64,000 bases of DNA, from positions 1 to 64,000 of the forward strand of contig NZ_FMHI01000004.1 in assembly GCF_900090145.1 (NCBI RefSeq), read 5' to 3'. Positions 42,118-49,597 of this stretch are shown one piece after another. This DNA comes from Streptomyces sp. WMMB 322 (GTDB lineage Bacteria; Actinomycetota; Actinomycetes; Streptomycetales; Streptomycetaceae). Below the pieces are notes generated by a model, which searched no databases, had not been told where the DNA came from, and worked only from the letters and a program-made list of their open reading frames with translations. Each line of letters begins with the position of its first letter. The stretch's first letter is position 1. The translations under genes and the position numbers were made by a program.

Positions 42118-43392
42118 CTACATCAACGGCGTCAGGAACTGCCGCAGCCGCTTCTCGTACTCCTCGGGGTCGGCGTTCCACATCGCCGCGTGCGGGGCGC
42201 TGGGCACCGTCTGCAGGCTGACCAACTCGCTTCGGCTGTCGGCGAGTTCCTTCGAGCGCTGCCAGGAGGCGACGGTGTCTTCGGGTCCGTGCAGCAGCAG
42301 GGCCGGGACGTCCAGTGCGGCCGGGTCCGCGATCCGCCGCATCCTCTCCGGCTCGACGTGCGCACGCCCCTGAGCGGCGCGTTGTGCGAGCGGCAGCAGC
42401 GCGCGCGGGGTGTGCCGGGAGACCGCCAGCGCCCGCACGGCCGCCCACCAGTCCAGTACGGGCGAGTCGAGCACGAGGCCCGCGATCCTGCCGACGGCTT
42501 CGGGGGCCACGCCGCCGTCGGGCGCGGGGCCGCTCCCGTCCCCTTCTCCGGCGGCCGGTCCGGGACGGCGCCGGCTCAGCTCACCGGCCGCGCGCAGCGC
42601 CATGGAGGCACCGGCGGACCAGCCGTGCAGAACGACGCGGGCAGCGCCGTTGCGTACCGCATGGGCGACCGCGGCCCCGGCATCACGCCATTCGGTGCCG
42701 CCGAGATGACGTACGCCGTCGGGCGGGGGCGGGGCCCCGGCGTCGCCGCGGTAGGAGAGGCCCAGCACGGGAATCCTGAGCCCTGCGTAGAAGGGAAGCA
42801 GCGGCAGCGCCTGGGCGGGGGTCGCGCCGAGCCCGTGCAGGGTGACGACCCAGGTGTCGCGATCGCCGGGCATGAACCAGGCGGGCAGCGGGCCGAGTTC
42901 ACCGGGCACCTCGACCGCGGTGCGGGAGACGGCACCGTCGATGATCTGCATGCCGTCGGCGCCCGCGAAGGACTCGTCCGGGTACAGCTGCGGGGTGAGC
43001 CACACCTTCGTGCCGGGCCTGAGTTCGCCGCGGCCCACCCACTGCAGGCGGCGCACCACCGTGTCGGCGGGCGCCTTGGAGGGCTCGCCGTCCAGTACGG
43101 GGCCGACGACGGCATGGCAGTTCCGCCCGACCAGCCCGTAGACGCCCGGGAGCTGAGCGGTCAGGGAACGGGTGAGGGAGACGTGGCCGTCGCCGACGTC
43201 GTGGACCGTGAGCGGAGGTCCGCCGAATCCCGCGGGAAGCTGCAGGCCCGCGGCCGCTCTTCCGGTGCGCGCGGGCCGCAGGGCCGCGTCGGCGGCGTAC
43301 CGTCCGGCGGCCAGTGCCGCGGCGGCGGCGGCCGTCAATGAGGTGGCGGCGAGGGCCGCGTTGCGCAGACGCATTGAGCCAGTGTCGTTCAC
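42118..43392 (-). CDS. Alpha/beta hydrolase with N-terminal membrane anchor
   Basis: Protein of 424 residues. An N-terminal Ala-rich hydrophobic helix (about 10-28) suggests export or membrane anchoring. The hydrolase fold from about 165 shows VVTLHGLGATP, the nucleophile elbow HGWSAGASMAL, a later Asp in LHGPEDTVAS and His in APHAAMWN, forming a Ser-Asp-His triad. Two Arg/Gly-rich inserts occur around 280-310. Substrate unknown; esterase or peptidase activity is possible. Confidence 0.85.
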   Translation of the reverse strand: MNDTGSMRLRNAALAATSLTAAAAAALAAGRYAADAALRPARTGRAAAGLQLPAGFGGPPLTVHDVGDGHVSLTRSLTAQLPGVYGLVGRNCHAVVGPVLDGEPSKAPADTVVRRLQWVGRGELRPGTKVWLTPQLYPDESFAGADGMQIIDGAVSRTAVEVPGELGPLPAWFMPGDRDTWVVTLHGLGATPAQALPLLPFYAGLRIPVLGLSYRGDAGAPPPPDGVRHLGGTEWRDAGAAVAHAVRNGAARVVLHGWSAGASMALRAAGELSRRRPGPAAGEGDGSGPAPDGGVAPEAVGRIAGLVLDSPVLDWWAAVRALAVSRHTPRALLPLAQRAAQGRAHVEPERMRRIADPAALDVPALLLHGPEDTVASWQRSKELADSRSELVSLQTVPSAPHAAMWNADPEEYEKRLRQFLTPLM

Positions 43393-43491
43393 GGAGCGGC
43401 CACGGGGCCAGTACCGCCGTACGGGGCGGACGGACCGACTCCCGGCCGCGGCCCGTGCGTCCGCATGCCGGCGGGCGCCGCGGCGCGCCGT

Positions 43492-44151
43492 TCACCGCCC
43501 GCCGGGCCGCTGCCCGTGTCCCCTGAACTTCTCTTCCACACGGGCGAGTTCGCCGTCGGGGATGAGTGAGGGCGTGCGCCCGGGCAGCGAGGACGCCGCC
43601 AGCCAGACCCGGCACATCCACTCCAGCTGTGCGGTGCGGTCGTAGGCCTGGGCGAGGTTCCCGCCGTAGGCGACGGTGCCGTGGTTCTGCAGCAGACAGG
43701 CGCGGCGGCCGTCGAGGGCGGCGCGTACGTGCGCGGCGAGTTCGTCGCTGCCGAACGTGGCGTAGGGCGCGACGCGTACGGGGCCTCCCAGTTCGGCCGT
43801 GATGTAGTGAACGGCGGGGACTTCGCGCACAAGCGTGGAGACGGCGGTGGCGTGCACCGCGTGGGTGTGCACCACCGCGCGTGCTTCGGTGTGCCGGTAG
43901 ACGGCAAGATGCATGGGGAGTTCGCTGGTCGGCGACAGGTTGCCGGCCGTGCGCCGCCCTTCGAGGTCCACGGCGCACAACTCGGCGTCACCGAGGCGGT
44001 CACAGGCGAGACCGCTCGGGGTCACCAGTACCGTCTCCCCCACGCGCACGGAGAGATTGCCGGAGGTGCCCACGACGAGCCCCTCGGCCGTCGCACGTCG
44101 AGCGGTGTCCACCAGCTCCCGCCAGGCGCCGAGCAATTCAGCCGGATCCAC
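43492..44151 (-). CDS. Class II aldolase/adducin-family protein
   Basis: Zinc-dependent aldolase-type protein of 219 residues. Substrate-binding segment VVGTSGNLSVRVGE, zinc ligands in VVHTHAVHATAV, and the third His in LLQNHGTVAYG; the catalytic Glu lies in PMHLAVYRHTEA-type sequence (HxEA). The family includes fuculose-phosphate aldolase and methylthioribulose-phosphate dehydratase; which reaction applies cannot be told. Divergent from the Pit gene. Confidence 0.88.
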   Translation of the reverse strand: MDPAELLGAWRELVDTARRATAEGLVVGTSGNLSVRVGETVLVTPSGLACDRLGDAELCAVDLEGRRTAGNLSPTSELPMHLAVYRHTEARAVVHTHAVHATAVSTLVREVPAVHYITAELGGPVRVAPYATFGSDELAAHVRAALDGRRACLLQNHGTVAYGGNLAQAYDRTAQLEWMCRVWLAASSLPGRTPSLIPDGELARVEEKFRGHGQRPGGR

Positions 44152-44295
44152 GGCCTGTTCCTCCTCTGCTGCTGTTCTCCGCGGGCGCCGCCGGGCCGCC
44201 CGGAGGCGGAGGCGCAGGGCCGGGGCACCGGCGGGAGGGGTGGGTGACGCCGCTCACAACAGACCCCGTGGGGTGACACCCGGAAGCCCGCCGCA

Positions 44296-44332
44296 GTTCA
44301 CCTTCCGTTCACCCATGCTTCCTACGTTCACC
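44296..44332 (+). promoter_or_regulatory. PHO box (PhoP-binding direct repeats)
   Basis: GTTCACC occurs at 44296-44302 and again 11 bases later at 44307-44313, the exact unit spacing of the Streptomyces PHO box. A third GTTCACC lies at 44326-44332. The site is 56 bases or less from the Pit ATG, so PhoR-PhoP control of this transporter is likely. Confidence 0.8.
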
Positions 44333-44368
44333 TGGACATCAACCATCGAGCTGATTGTGCCTGGGTGA

Positions 44369-45700
44369 ATGGAACACATCACGCTTCTCATCGGGATCGT
44401 GATCGTCACGGCCCTGGTGTTCGACTTCACGAACGGGTTCCACGACACGGCCAACGCCATGGCCACCACCATCTCCACCGGGGCACTCAAGCCCAAGACA
44501 GCGGTGGCGATGTCGGCGGTCCTCAACCTCGTAGGGGCGTTCCTGTCCGTCGAGGTCGCCAAGACCATCTCATCGGGAATCATCGATGAAGGCTCCGGCA
44601 TCCGGCCCGAAGTGATCTTCGCGGGGCTGGTCGGAGCGATCATCTGGAATCTGCTGACCTGGCTCGCGGGGCTTCCCTCGAGTTCCTCCCACGCGCTGAT
44701 GGGCGGCCTCCTCGGTGCCACCGTGGCCTCCGTCGGTTTCGGCGCCGTCAACGGCGGCACCGTGGTGATGAAGGTCCTCATTCCGGCCGTCGCCGCTCCG
44801 CTCGTCGCCGGCCTCGCCGCTCTCTTCGCCACACGGCTGACCTACCGGGCGGCACGCAACGCCGACGAGCAGCAGACCGCCAAGGGCTACCGCGCGGGGC
44901 AGATCACCTCCGCCGGGCTGGTCTCCCTGGCACACGGCACCAACGACGCGCAGAAGACCATGGGTGTCATCACCCTCGCCCTGATCACCGGCGGCGTGAT
45001 CGCCCCGCAGTCGGACCCGCCGACCTGGGTGATCGTCTCGGCCGGCCTGGCCATCGCCCTCGGTACCTACCTGGGCGGCTGGCGGATCATCCGCACCATG
45101 GGCAACGGCATCACCGACATCAAGCCCCCGCAGGGATTCGCCGCGCAGACCTCCGCCGCGGTCACCATCCTCGCCTCCTCCCACATCGGCTTCTCCCTCT
45201 CCACCACGCACGTGTGCTCCGGAGCCATCATGGGCTCGGGAGTCGGCCGCAAGGGCGGCGTCGTGCGCTGGTCGACGGCGGCCCGCATGGTGGCGGGCTG
45301 GGGGCTGACGCTGCCGGCGGCCGCGCTCGTCGCGGGCGGTGCGGCGGTACTGGCACGGCAGGGCGACTGGGGCATCACCACGGTCGCGGTGCTCGCGCTC
45401 GCCATCAGCGGCGGCATCTGGCTGCTCTCGCGCCGTCAGCCCGTCGACCACACGAACGTCAACGACGTGTCCCTGCCCGGGACTTCCGGATCTCAGCCGG
45501 CCGGTGCGGTCACGGCCGCGCTGGATGCCGTCGCGCCGCCGCCCGCGGCCGCCCCGGCCCACACCACGGCCAACGCCCCTGCCCACGCCACGGCCGGCAG
45601 CAACGGGGCCCCGGAGAGGACCCCCGAGGGCGCCGCCACGGCGGGTCCGGCTCCGCAGGCCGAGACGGAACCCAGGAAAGCGGCCTCCACGCTCGGCTAG
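44369..45700 (+). CDS. pit: Inorganic phosphate transporter (Pit family)
   Basis: Low-affinity phosphate permease of 443 residues with ten or so membrane helices. It carries the PiT signature near the N-terminus (DFTNGFHDTANAMATT) and its internal repeat in the second half (SLAHGTNDAQKTMG). The C-terminal 80 residues are Ala/Pro-rich, low-complexity and probably cytoplasmic. It appears to be the counterpart of pitH2 of S. coelicolor, which is under PhoP control; the PHO box upstream agrees. The tail is longer than in most PiT proteins. Confidence 0.93.
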   Translation: MEHITLLIGIVIVTALVFDFTNGFHDTANAMATTISTGALKPKTAVAMSAVLNLVGAFLSVEVAKTISSGIIDEGSGIRPEVIFAGLVGAIIWNLLTWLAGLPSSSSHALMGGLLGATVASVGFGAVNGGTVVMKVLIPAVAAPLVAGLAALFATRLTYRAARNADEQQTAKGYRAGQITSAGLVSLAHGTNDAQKTMGVITLALITGGVIAPQSDPPTWVIVSAGLAIALGTYLGGWRIIRTMGNGITDIKPPQGFAAQTSAAVTILASSHIGFSLSTTHVCSGAIMGSGVGRKGGVVRWSTAARMVAGWGLTLPAAALVAGGAAVLARQGDWGITTVAVLALAISGGIWLLSRRQPVDHTNVNDVSLPGTSGSQPAGAVTAALDAVAPPPAAAPAHTTANAPAHATAGSNGAPERTPEGAATAGPAPQAETEPRKAASTLG

Positions 45701-45846
45701 GGGCTGTGCGCCGCTGCGTTCCGCGGACTCGGGAACGCACCGGCGCCGCCCCCGGCGAGCAGTCACGGCGAACAAGCAGTCACAACCGGACCAGACGCCC
45801 GGACCGCGGATCGAACGGCCCGGCATGAGAGCAGACAGGAAACGCT

Positions 45847-46077
45847 ATGGACATCGACTGGGCAGCGCTCGGCGAGGTATTCGGCGTGAGCCTCGTGGCC
45901 ACCGTCGGCCTGGTGGGCGTGTTCACACTCGGCATCGTGGGTACGTCCGCCGGCAAGGCGGACGGCTCGCAGCGCGGTGGTGCGTCCGTGCTGGGGCGCA
46001 CCGGAGCGTACGCGTGCTTCGCACTGTGCGCGGCGGCCGTCGCGTACGGCATCTACATCCTCACCGCCGCGTCCTGA
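45847..46077 (+). CDS. Small membrane protein following pit
   Basis: A 76-residue protein with two hydrophobic helices (about 12-32, VSLVATVGLVGVFTLGIVGT, and 53-72, ACFALCAAAVAYGIYILTA) joined by a hydrophilic loop. AGGAAA precedes the ATG. It lies 147 bases after pit and is followed by a strong terminator, so it may be co-transcribed with pit. I recall the same arrangement in other Streptomyces. Possibly a transporter accessory. Confidence 0.78.
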   Translation: MDIDWAALGEVFGVSLVATVGLVGVFTLGIVGTSAGKADGSQRGGASVLGRTGAYACFALCAAAVAYGIYILTAAS

Positions 46078-46135
46078 ACCACTGGGCGCCGGAAGGCTGT
46101 TGACAGCAGCGTCAAGCACCACCCGAACGGCACCT

Positions 46136-46168
46136 GAAGGGGTACGGAGCACCGCTCCGTACCCCTTC
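46136..46168 (+). terminator. Terminator after the pit-associated gene
   Basis: A perfect 15-base stem, GAAGGGGTACGGAGC (46136-46150) and its complement (46154-46168), with a three-base loop. It separates the phosphate genes from the cobalamin operon. Confidence 0.88.
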
Positions 46169-46254
46169 TCCGCTTTCGCCGCGCCGCTGCTCCCCCATGC
46201 CGCGGCGCGGGCGCCGTGTGCCTGCTCACACTCTCCCGTCGCAGGTCAAGGGCG

Positions 46255-46460
46255 AGTTGACGCCCCTCCTGGTACGTGGTGGACTGCCGAGTGCCCAACG
46301 GCGGCAGGAGAGGAAGCCGGTGCGAATCCGGCGCGGTCCCGCCACTGTCACCGGGGAGCGCACCCCCAACCGACGGCCACGGCCCCTTCGTTCGAGGGCT
46401 GGAAGGCCGGGGGACGCAGCGATCCGGGAGCCAGGAGACTCTCGTCGCCGGAACGTCGAA
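46255..46460 (+). promoter_or_regulatory. Cobalamin (AdoCbl) riboswitch
   Basis: The B12-box core is clear: GCCGGTGCGAATCCGGC, then GCGGTCCCGCCACTGT (about 46317-46348), flanked by paired elements, and the closing GCCAGGAGACT at 46430-46440. Boundaries are approximate. It precedes a leader ORF and cobD, consistent with feedback control of the cobalamin genes. No intrinsic terminator follows, so control of translation initiation through the GAGG element at 46481 is more likely than attenuation. Confidence 0.93.
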
Positions 46461-46492
46461 CCAGGGCGAGGACCCTGAGTGAGGACTCCGTC

Positions 46493-46762
46493 ATGCGTGG
46501 CTTGCCAGCCTCTCCCGCGTCCAGGCGCCCGTTCAACTCCGTTCCCGCGTCCGGCCCCGCGTCCAGGCGCCCGTTCAACTCCGTTCCCGCACCCGGCCCC
46601 ACCTCCAGCTCCGCGTCCGGCTCCGCCACGGCTGCCGCTGCCGCGCACGTCCCCGCCCGGCTCCGCGGCGGCGTGAACGTCCGCGTCCGGTGCGGGCAGG
46701 GTCCGCGACGCGGCCGAGCCGGTTCCGGCATGCTCCTCCGAGGCACGACGACGGCACGCTGA
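46493..46762 (+). CDS. 89-codon leader ORF between riboswitch and cobD
   Basis: Unrecognised protein of 89 residues rich in Ser, Pro, Ala and Arg, including two copies of a 14-residue unit (ASRRPFNSVPASGP and ASRRPFNSVPAPGP). GAGG lies eight bases before the ATG, directly after the riboswitch. The stop is two bases before the cobD GTG, which itself has no good Shine-Dalgarno. Most third codon positions are G or C, as in real genes here. The layout suggests that ribosomes regulated by the riboswitch translate this ORF and re-initiate at cobD. It may instead be non-coding. Confidence 0.45.
   Translation: MRGLPASPASRRPFNSVPASGPASRRPFNSVPAPGPTSSSASGSATAAAAAHVPARLRGGVNVRVRCGQGPRRGRAGSGMLLRGTTTAR
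46514..46597 (+). repeat. 42-base tandem duplication
   Basis: Two adjacent copies of a 42-base unit, 46514-46555 and 46556-46597, identical except for two bases. The length is a multiple of three and preserves the reading frame of the leader ORF. Confidence 0.85.
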
Positions 46763-46764
46763 CG

Positions 46765-47745
46765 GTGCGGGCTCATCACGCCCACATCTGCAGCGCGGCC
46801 CTCGGTCAGCTGGGCGACGCGCTGCTGGGCGACCCCCGTCGCGCGCACCCGGTCGCCGCCTTCGGCCGGGCCGCCGCCGCTGCCGAGCGGGTTCTGTGGC
46901 GGGACGACAGGGCGGCCGGCGCCCTGCACACCGCGCTGAGCGTCGCCGGCGCCGTCTCCGCCGTGGCCGCACTCTCGCGCACCGCACGCATCCTCGCCGG
47001 CGCGGGCGGCCCGGCCCTCGTCGACGCCGCGGTGACCTGGACCGTGCTGGGCGGTACCGGGCTGCGCCGGGAGGCCCTCGCCGTCGCCACCGCGCTGGAG
47101 GAGGGTGATGTGGCGGGCGCGAGGCGGCTGTTGCCGCATCTGTGCGGCCGCGACCCGCAGGCACTGGACCGGGACGCCATCGCGCGGGCCGTCGTGGAGT
47201 CGGTGGCGGAGAACACCTCGGACGCCGTCGTGGGGGCCATGGTGTGGGGGGCGGTCGCCGGGGCGCCCGGCATGGCCGCCTTCCGCGCGGTCAACACCCT
47301 CGACGCGATGTTCGGTCACCGCTCGCCGCGTCACCTGCGCTTCGGCTGGGCGGCAGCCCGCCTGGACGACGCCGCCGGATGGCCGGGCGCACGGCTGACG
47401 GCCGCGCTGGCCGCGCTCGCCGGCCCGTCGCCGCGTGGGGCGCTGCGTGCCTGGCGGGCCGACGCGCACAGGCATCCCAGCCCCAACGCGGGCCCTGTCG
47501 AAGCCTCGTTCGCGGGTGCGCTGGGCGTGCGTCTGGGCGGCACCCTCGCCTACGGGGGACGCACCGAGCACCGTCCGGTTCTCAACTCCCCCGGACGCGC
47601 CGTGCGTTCGGAGGACATCGCGTCAGCGGTCCGTCTCTCGCGACGGGTCGGCCTGCTGGCGCTGCTGGTGACCTCGGCGGCCGGTGCGCTCGGCAGGAAG
47701 TGCCGGGCGGACGGGAAACGCCGGGCGGAGAGGCGGAGTCGATGA
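46765..47745 (+). CDS. cobD: Adenosylcobinamide-phosphate synthase CobD/CbiB
   Basis: Membrane enzyme that joins the aminopropanol linker to adenosylcobyric acid. The 326-residue product shows the CbiB core: [58 protein letters not shown] and [17 protein letters not shown]. Three or four hydrophobic segments are present. GTG 46765 is used, two bases after the leader ORF stop. The stop overlaps the cobQ start (ATGA), so the two genes are coupled. No independent ribosome binding site is obvious. Confidence 0.93.
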   Translation: MRAHHAHICSAALGQLGDALLGDPRRAHPVAAFGRAAAAAERVLWRDDRAAGALHTALSVAGAVSAVAALSRTARILAGAGGPALVDAAVTWTVLGGTGLRREALAVATALEEGDVAGARRLLPHLCGRDPQALDRDAIARAVVESVAENTSDAVVGAMVWGAVAGAPGMAAFRAVNTLDAMFGHRSPRHLRFGWAAARLDDAAGWPGARLTAALAALAGPSPRGALRAWRADAHRHPSPNAGPVEASFAGALGVRLGGTLAYGGRTEHRPVLNSPGRAVRSEDIASAVRLSRRVGLLALLVTSAAGALGRKCRADGKRRAERRSR

Positions 47746-49385
47746 CGGCGGCCGGTGAGTACGGCGGGCACGTGCCGGGCGGCAGGACCGGCGGCCACGT
47801 CGGAGGCCGGGACGCGCACGGGAGCGGCGGCGGACTGCTCGTGGCGGGTACGACCTCCGACGCGGGCAAGAGCGTGGTGACGGCGGGCATCTGCCGCTGG
47901 CTGGCGCGCAAGGGCCTGAAGGTCGCGCCGTTCAAGGCGCAGAACATGTCGCTCAATTCGTACGTGACGCTCGACGGCGCCGAGATCGGCCGTGCGCAGG
48001 CCATGCAGGCTGCCGCCGCCCGCACCGAGCCGACGGCTCTGATGAATCCCGTGCTGCTCAAGCCCGGCAGCGACAGCAGCAGCCAGGTTGTGCTGCTCGG
48101 CAGGGCTGTCGGCGAGATGAGCGCGGGCGGCTACCACTCCGGCAGGCAGGAGCGGCTGCTGGAGACAGTCGCGGACTGCCTCGCCGAGCTGCGGCGCACG
48201 CACGACGCGGTGATCTGCGAGGGCGCCGGCAGCCCCGCCGAGATCAACCTCCGCCGCACCGACATCGTCAACATGGGCCTGGCCAGGGCCGCCGGCCTGC
48301 CCGTCGTGGTCGTCGGGGACATCGACCGCGGCGGCGTCTTCGCCTCCTTCTTCGGCACGACGGCGCTGCTGGCGGGCGGGGACCAGGAGCTGCTTGCGGG
48401 CTACGTCGTCAACAAGTTCCGCGGCGACGTGCGGCTGCTGGAGCCCGGCCTGGAGATGCTCCAGGGGCTGACGGGGCGGCCCGTGCTGGGCGTGCTGCCC
48501 TTCCGGCACGGGCTGGGCATCGACGAGGAGGACGGGCTGAGGGTGTCCCTGCGCGGCACCGTCCGCGAGTCCGCGCCGGCCCCGGCCCACGGCAGCGACG
48601 TGCTGCGCATCGCGGTCGTGCCGGTCCCGTTGATGTCGAACTTCACCGACGTCGACGCCCTTGCCGCCGAACCCGGCGTCGTCGTGCGGTTCACCGACCG
48701 CCCCGAGGAACTCACCGACGCCGACCTGGTCGTACTCCCGGGCACCCGCGGCACGGTGCGGGCCCTGGCGTGGCTGCGCGAGCGCGGACTCGCGGACGCG
48801 GTGCGCAGCCGCGCGGCCGAAGGCCTGCCCGTCCTCGGCATCTGCGGCGGCTTCCAGATGCTGGGCGAGCTGATCGAGGACGACATCGAGTCGCGGGCCG
48901 GCACCGTGGAGGGGCTGGGGCTGCTGCCGGTGCGCGTGCGCTTCGCGCGTGAGAAGACGCTCGCGCGTCCCTCCGGCCGGGCCCTGGGCGAGCACGCCGA
49001 GGGCTACGAGATCCACCACGGAGTCGCCGAAGTGCTCGGCGGCGACGCCGTGTTCACCGGCGTGGACGGCGGGGCCCAGGACGGCTGCCGGTCCGGAGCC
49101 GTGTGGGGCACGCACTGGCACGGGTCGCTGGAGAGCGACGGCTTCCGGCGGGCCTTCCTGCGCCGGGTGGCCTCCGACGCGGGACGTTCCGGGTTCGTAC
49201 CGGCGCCGGACACCGACTTCGCGGCGCTGCGCGAGGAGCAGCTGGACAACCTGGGCGACCTCATCGAGGAGCACGCCGACACTGACGCGCTGCTCCGGCT
49301 GATCGAGGACGGCCCGCCTCCGGGCCTGCCGTTCATAGCACCGGGCGCGCCCCGGGCGGCACCGCACGCGGGAGGGGCCGCATGA
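47742..49385 (+). CDS. cobQ: Cobyric acid synthase CobQ/CbiP
   Basis: ATP- and glutamine-dependent amidation of adenosylcobyrinic acid a,c-diamide at b, d, e and g. Protein of 547 residues: after a Gly-rich N-terminal 30, the dethiobiotin-synthetase-like domain begins [20 protein letters not shown], with [21 protein letters not shown] and [11 protein letters not shown]. The glutamine amidotransferase domain has the nucleophile Cys in [11 protein letters not shown] and His in GTHWHGSLE. Four-base overlap with cobD. The end has a Pro/Ala-rich tail. Confidence 0.96.
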   Translation: MTAAGEYGGHVPGGRTGGHVGGRDAHGSGGGLLVAGTTSDAGKSVVTAGICRWLARKGLKVAPFKAQNMSLNSYVTLDGAEIGRAQAMQAAAARTEPTALMNPVLLKPGSDSSSQVVLLGRAVGEMSAGGYHSGRQERLLETVADCLAELRRTHDAVICEGAGSPAEINLRRTDIVNMGLARAAGLPVVVVGDIDRGGVFASFFGTTALLAGGDQELLAGYVVNKFRGDVRLLEPGLEMLQGLTGRPVLGVLPFRHGLGIDEEDGLRVSLRGTVRESAPAPAHGSDVLRIAVVPVPLMSNFTDVDALAAEPGVVVRFTDRPEELTDADLVVLPGTRGTVRALAWLRERGLADAVRSRAAEGLPVLGICGGFQMLGELIEDDIESRAGTVEGLGLLPVRVRFAREKTLARPSGRALGEHAEGYEIHHGVAEVLGGDAVFTGVDGGAQDGCRSGAVWGTHWHGSLESDGFRRAFLRRVASDAGRSGFVPAPDTDFAALREEQLDNLGDLIEEHADTDALLRLIEDGPPPGLPFIAPGAPRAAPHAGGAA

Positions 49386-49597
49386 GAGCCGACCTGAACG
49401 GCCGCCCGAACGGGCCGGGCAGCGCCGCCGGGCGGCCCGGACAAGCACGAACGGCCACGGTGCGCACGGCGGTTGCCGGCTGCCGAGCCGCACACGGGCG
49501 CCCCGGCGGCACGCACCTTCACGCTCGCGCACACGGTTCCCCGCACCGCGGGCACCGCACGCACGAAGACCGGCCCCGAGGAGAGAAGAGGGCATGA
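49382..49597 (+). CDS. Doubtful 71-residue ORF between cobQ and chelatase gene
   Basis: An Arg/Gly/His-rich frame that begins in an ATGA overlap with cobQ and ends in an ATGA overlap with the chelatase gene. Third-position GC is lower than in true genes here (about three quarters by eye), and no domain is seen. The overlaps favour translation, the composition does not. The place is where cobN stands in related clusters, so it could be a scar of a lost gene. No function proposed. Confidence 0.3.
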   Translation: MRADLNGRPNGPGSAAGRPGQARTATVRTAVAGCRAAHGRPGGTHLHARAHGSPHRGHRTHEDRPRGEKRA

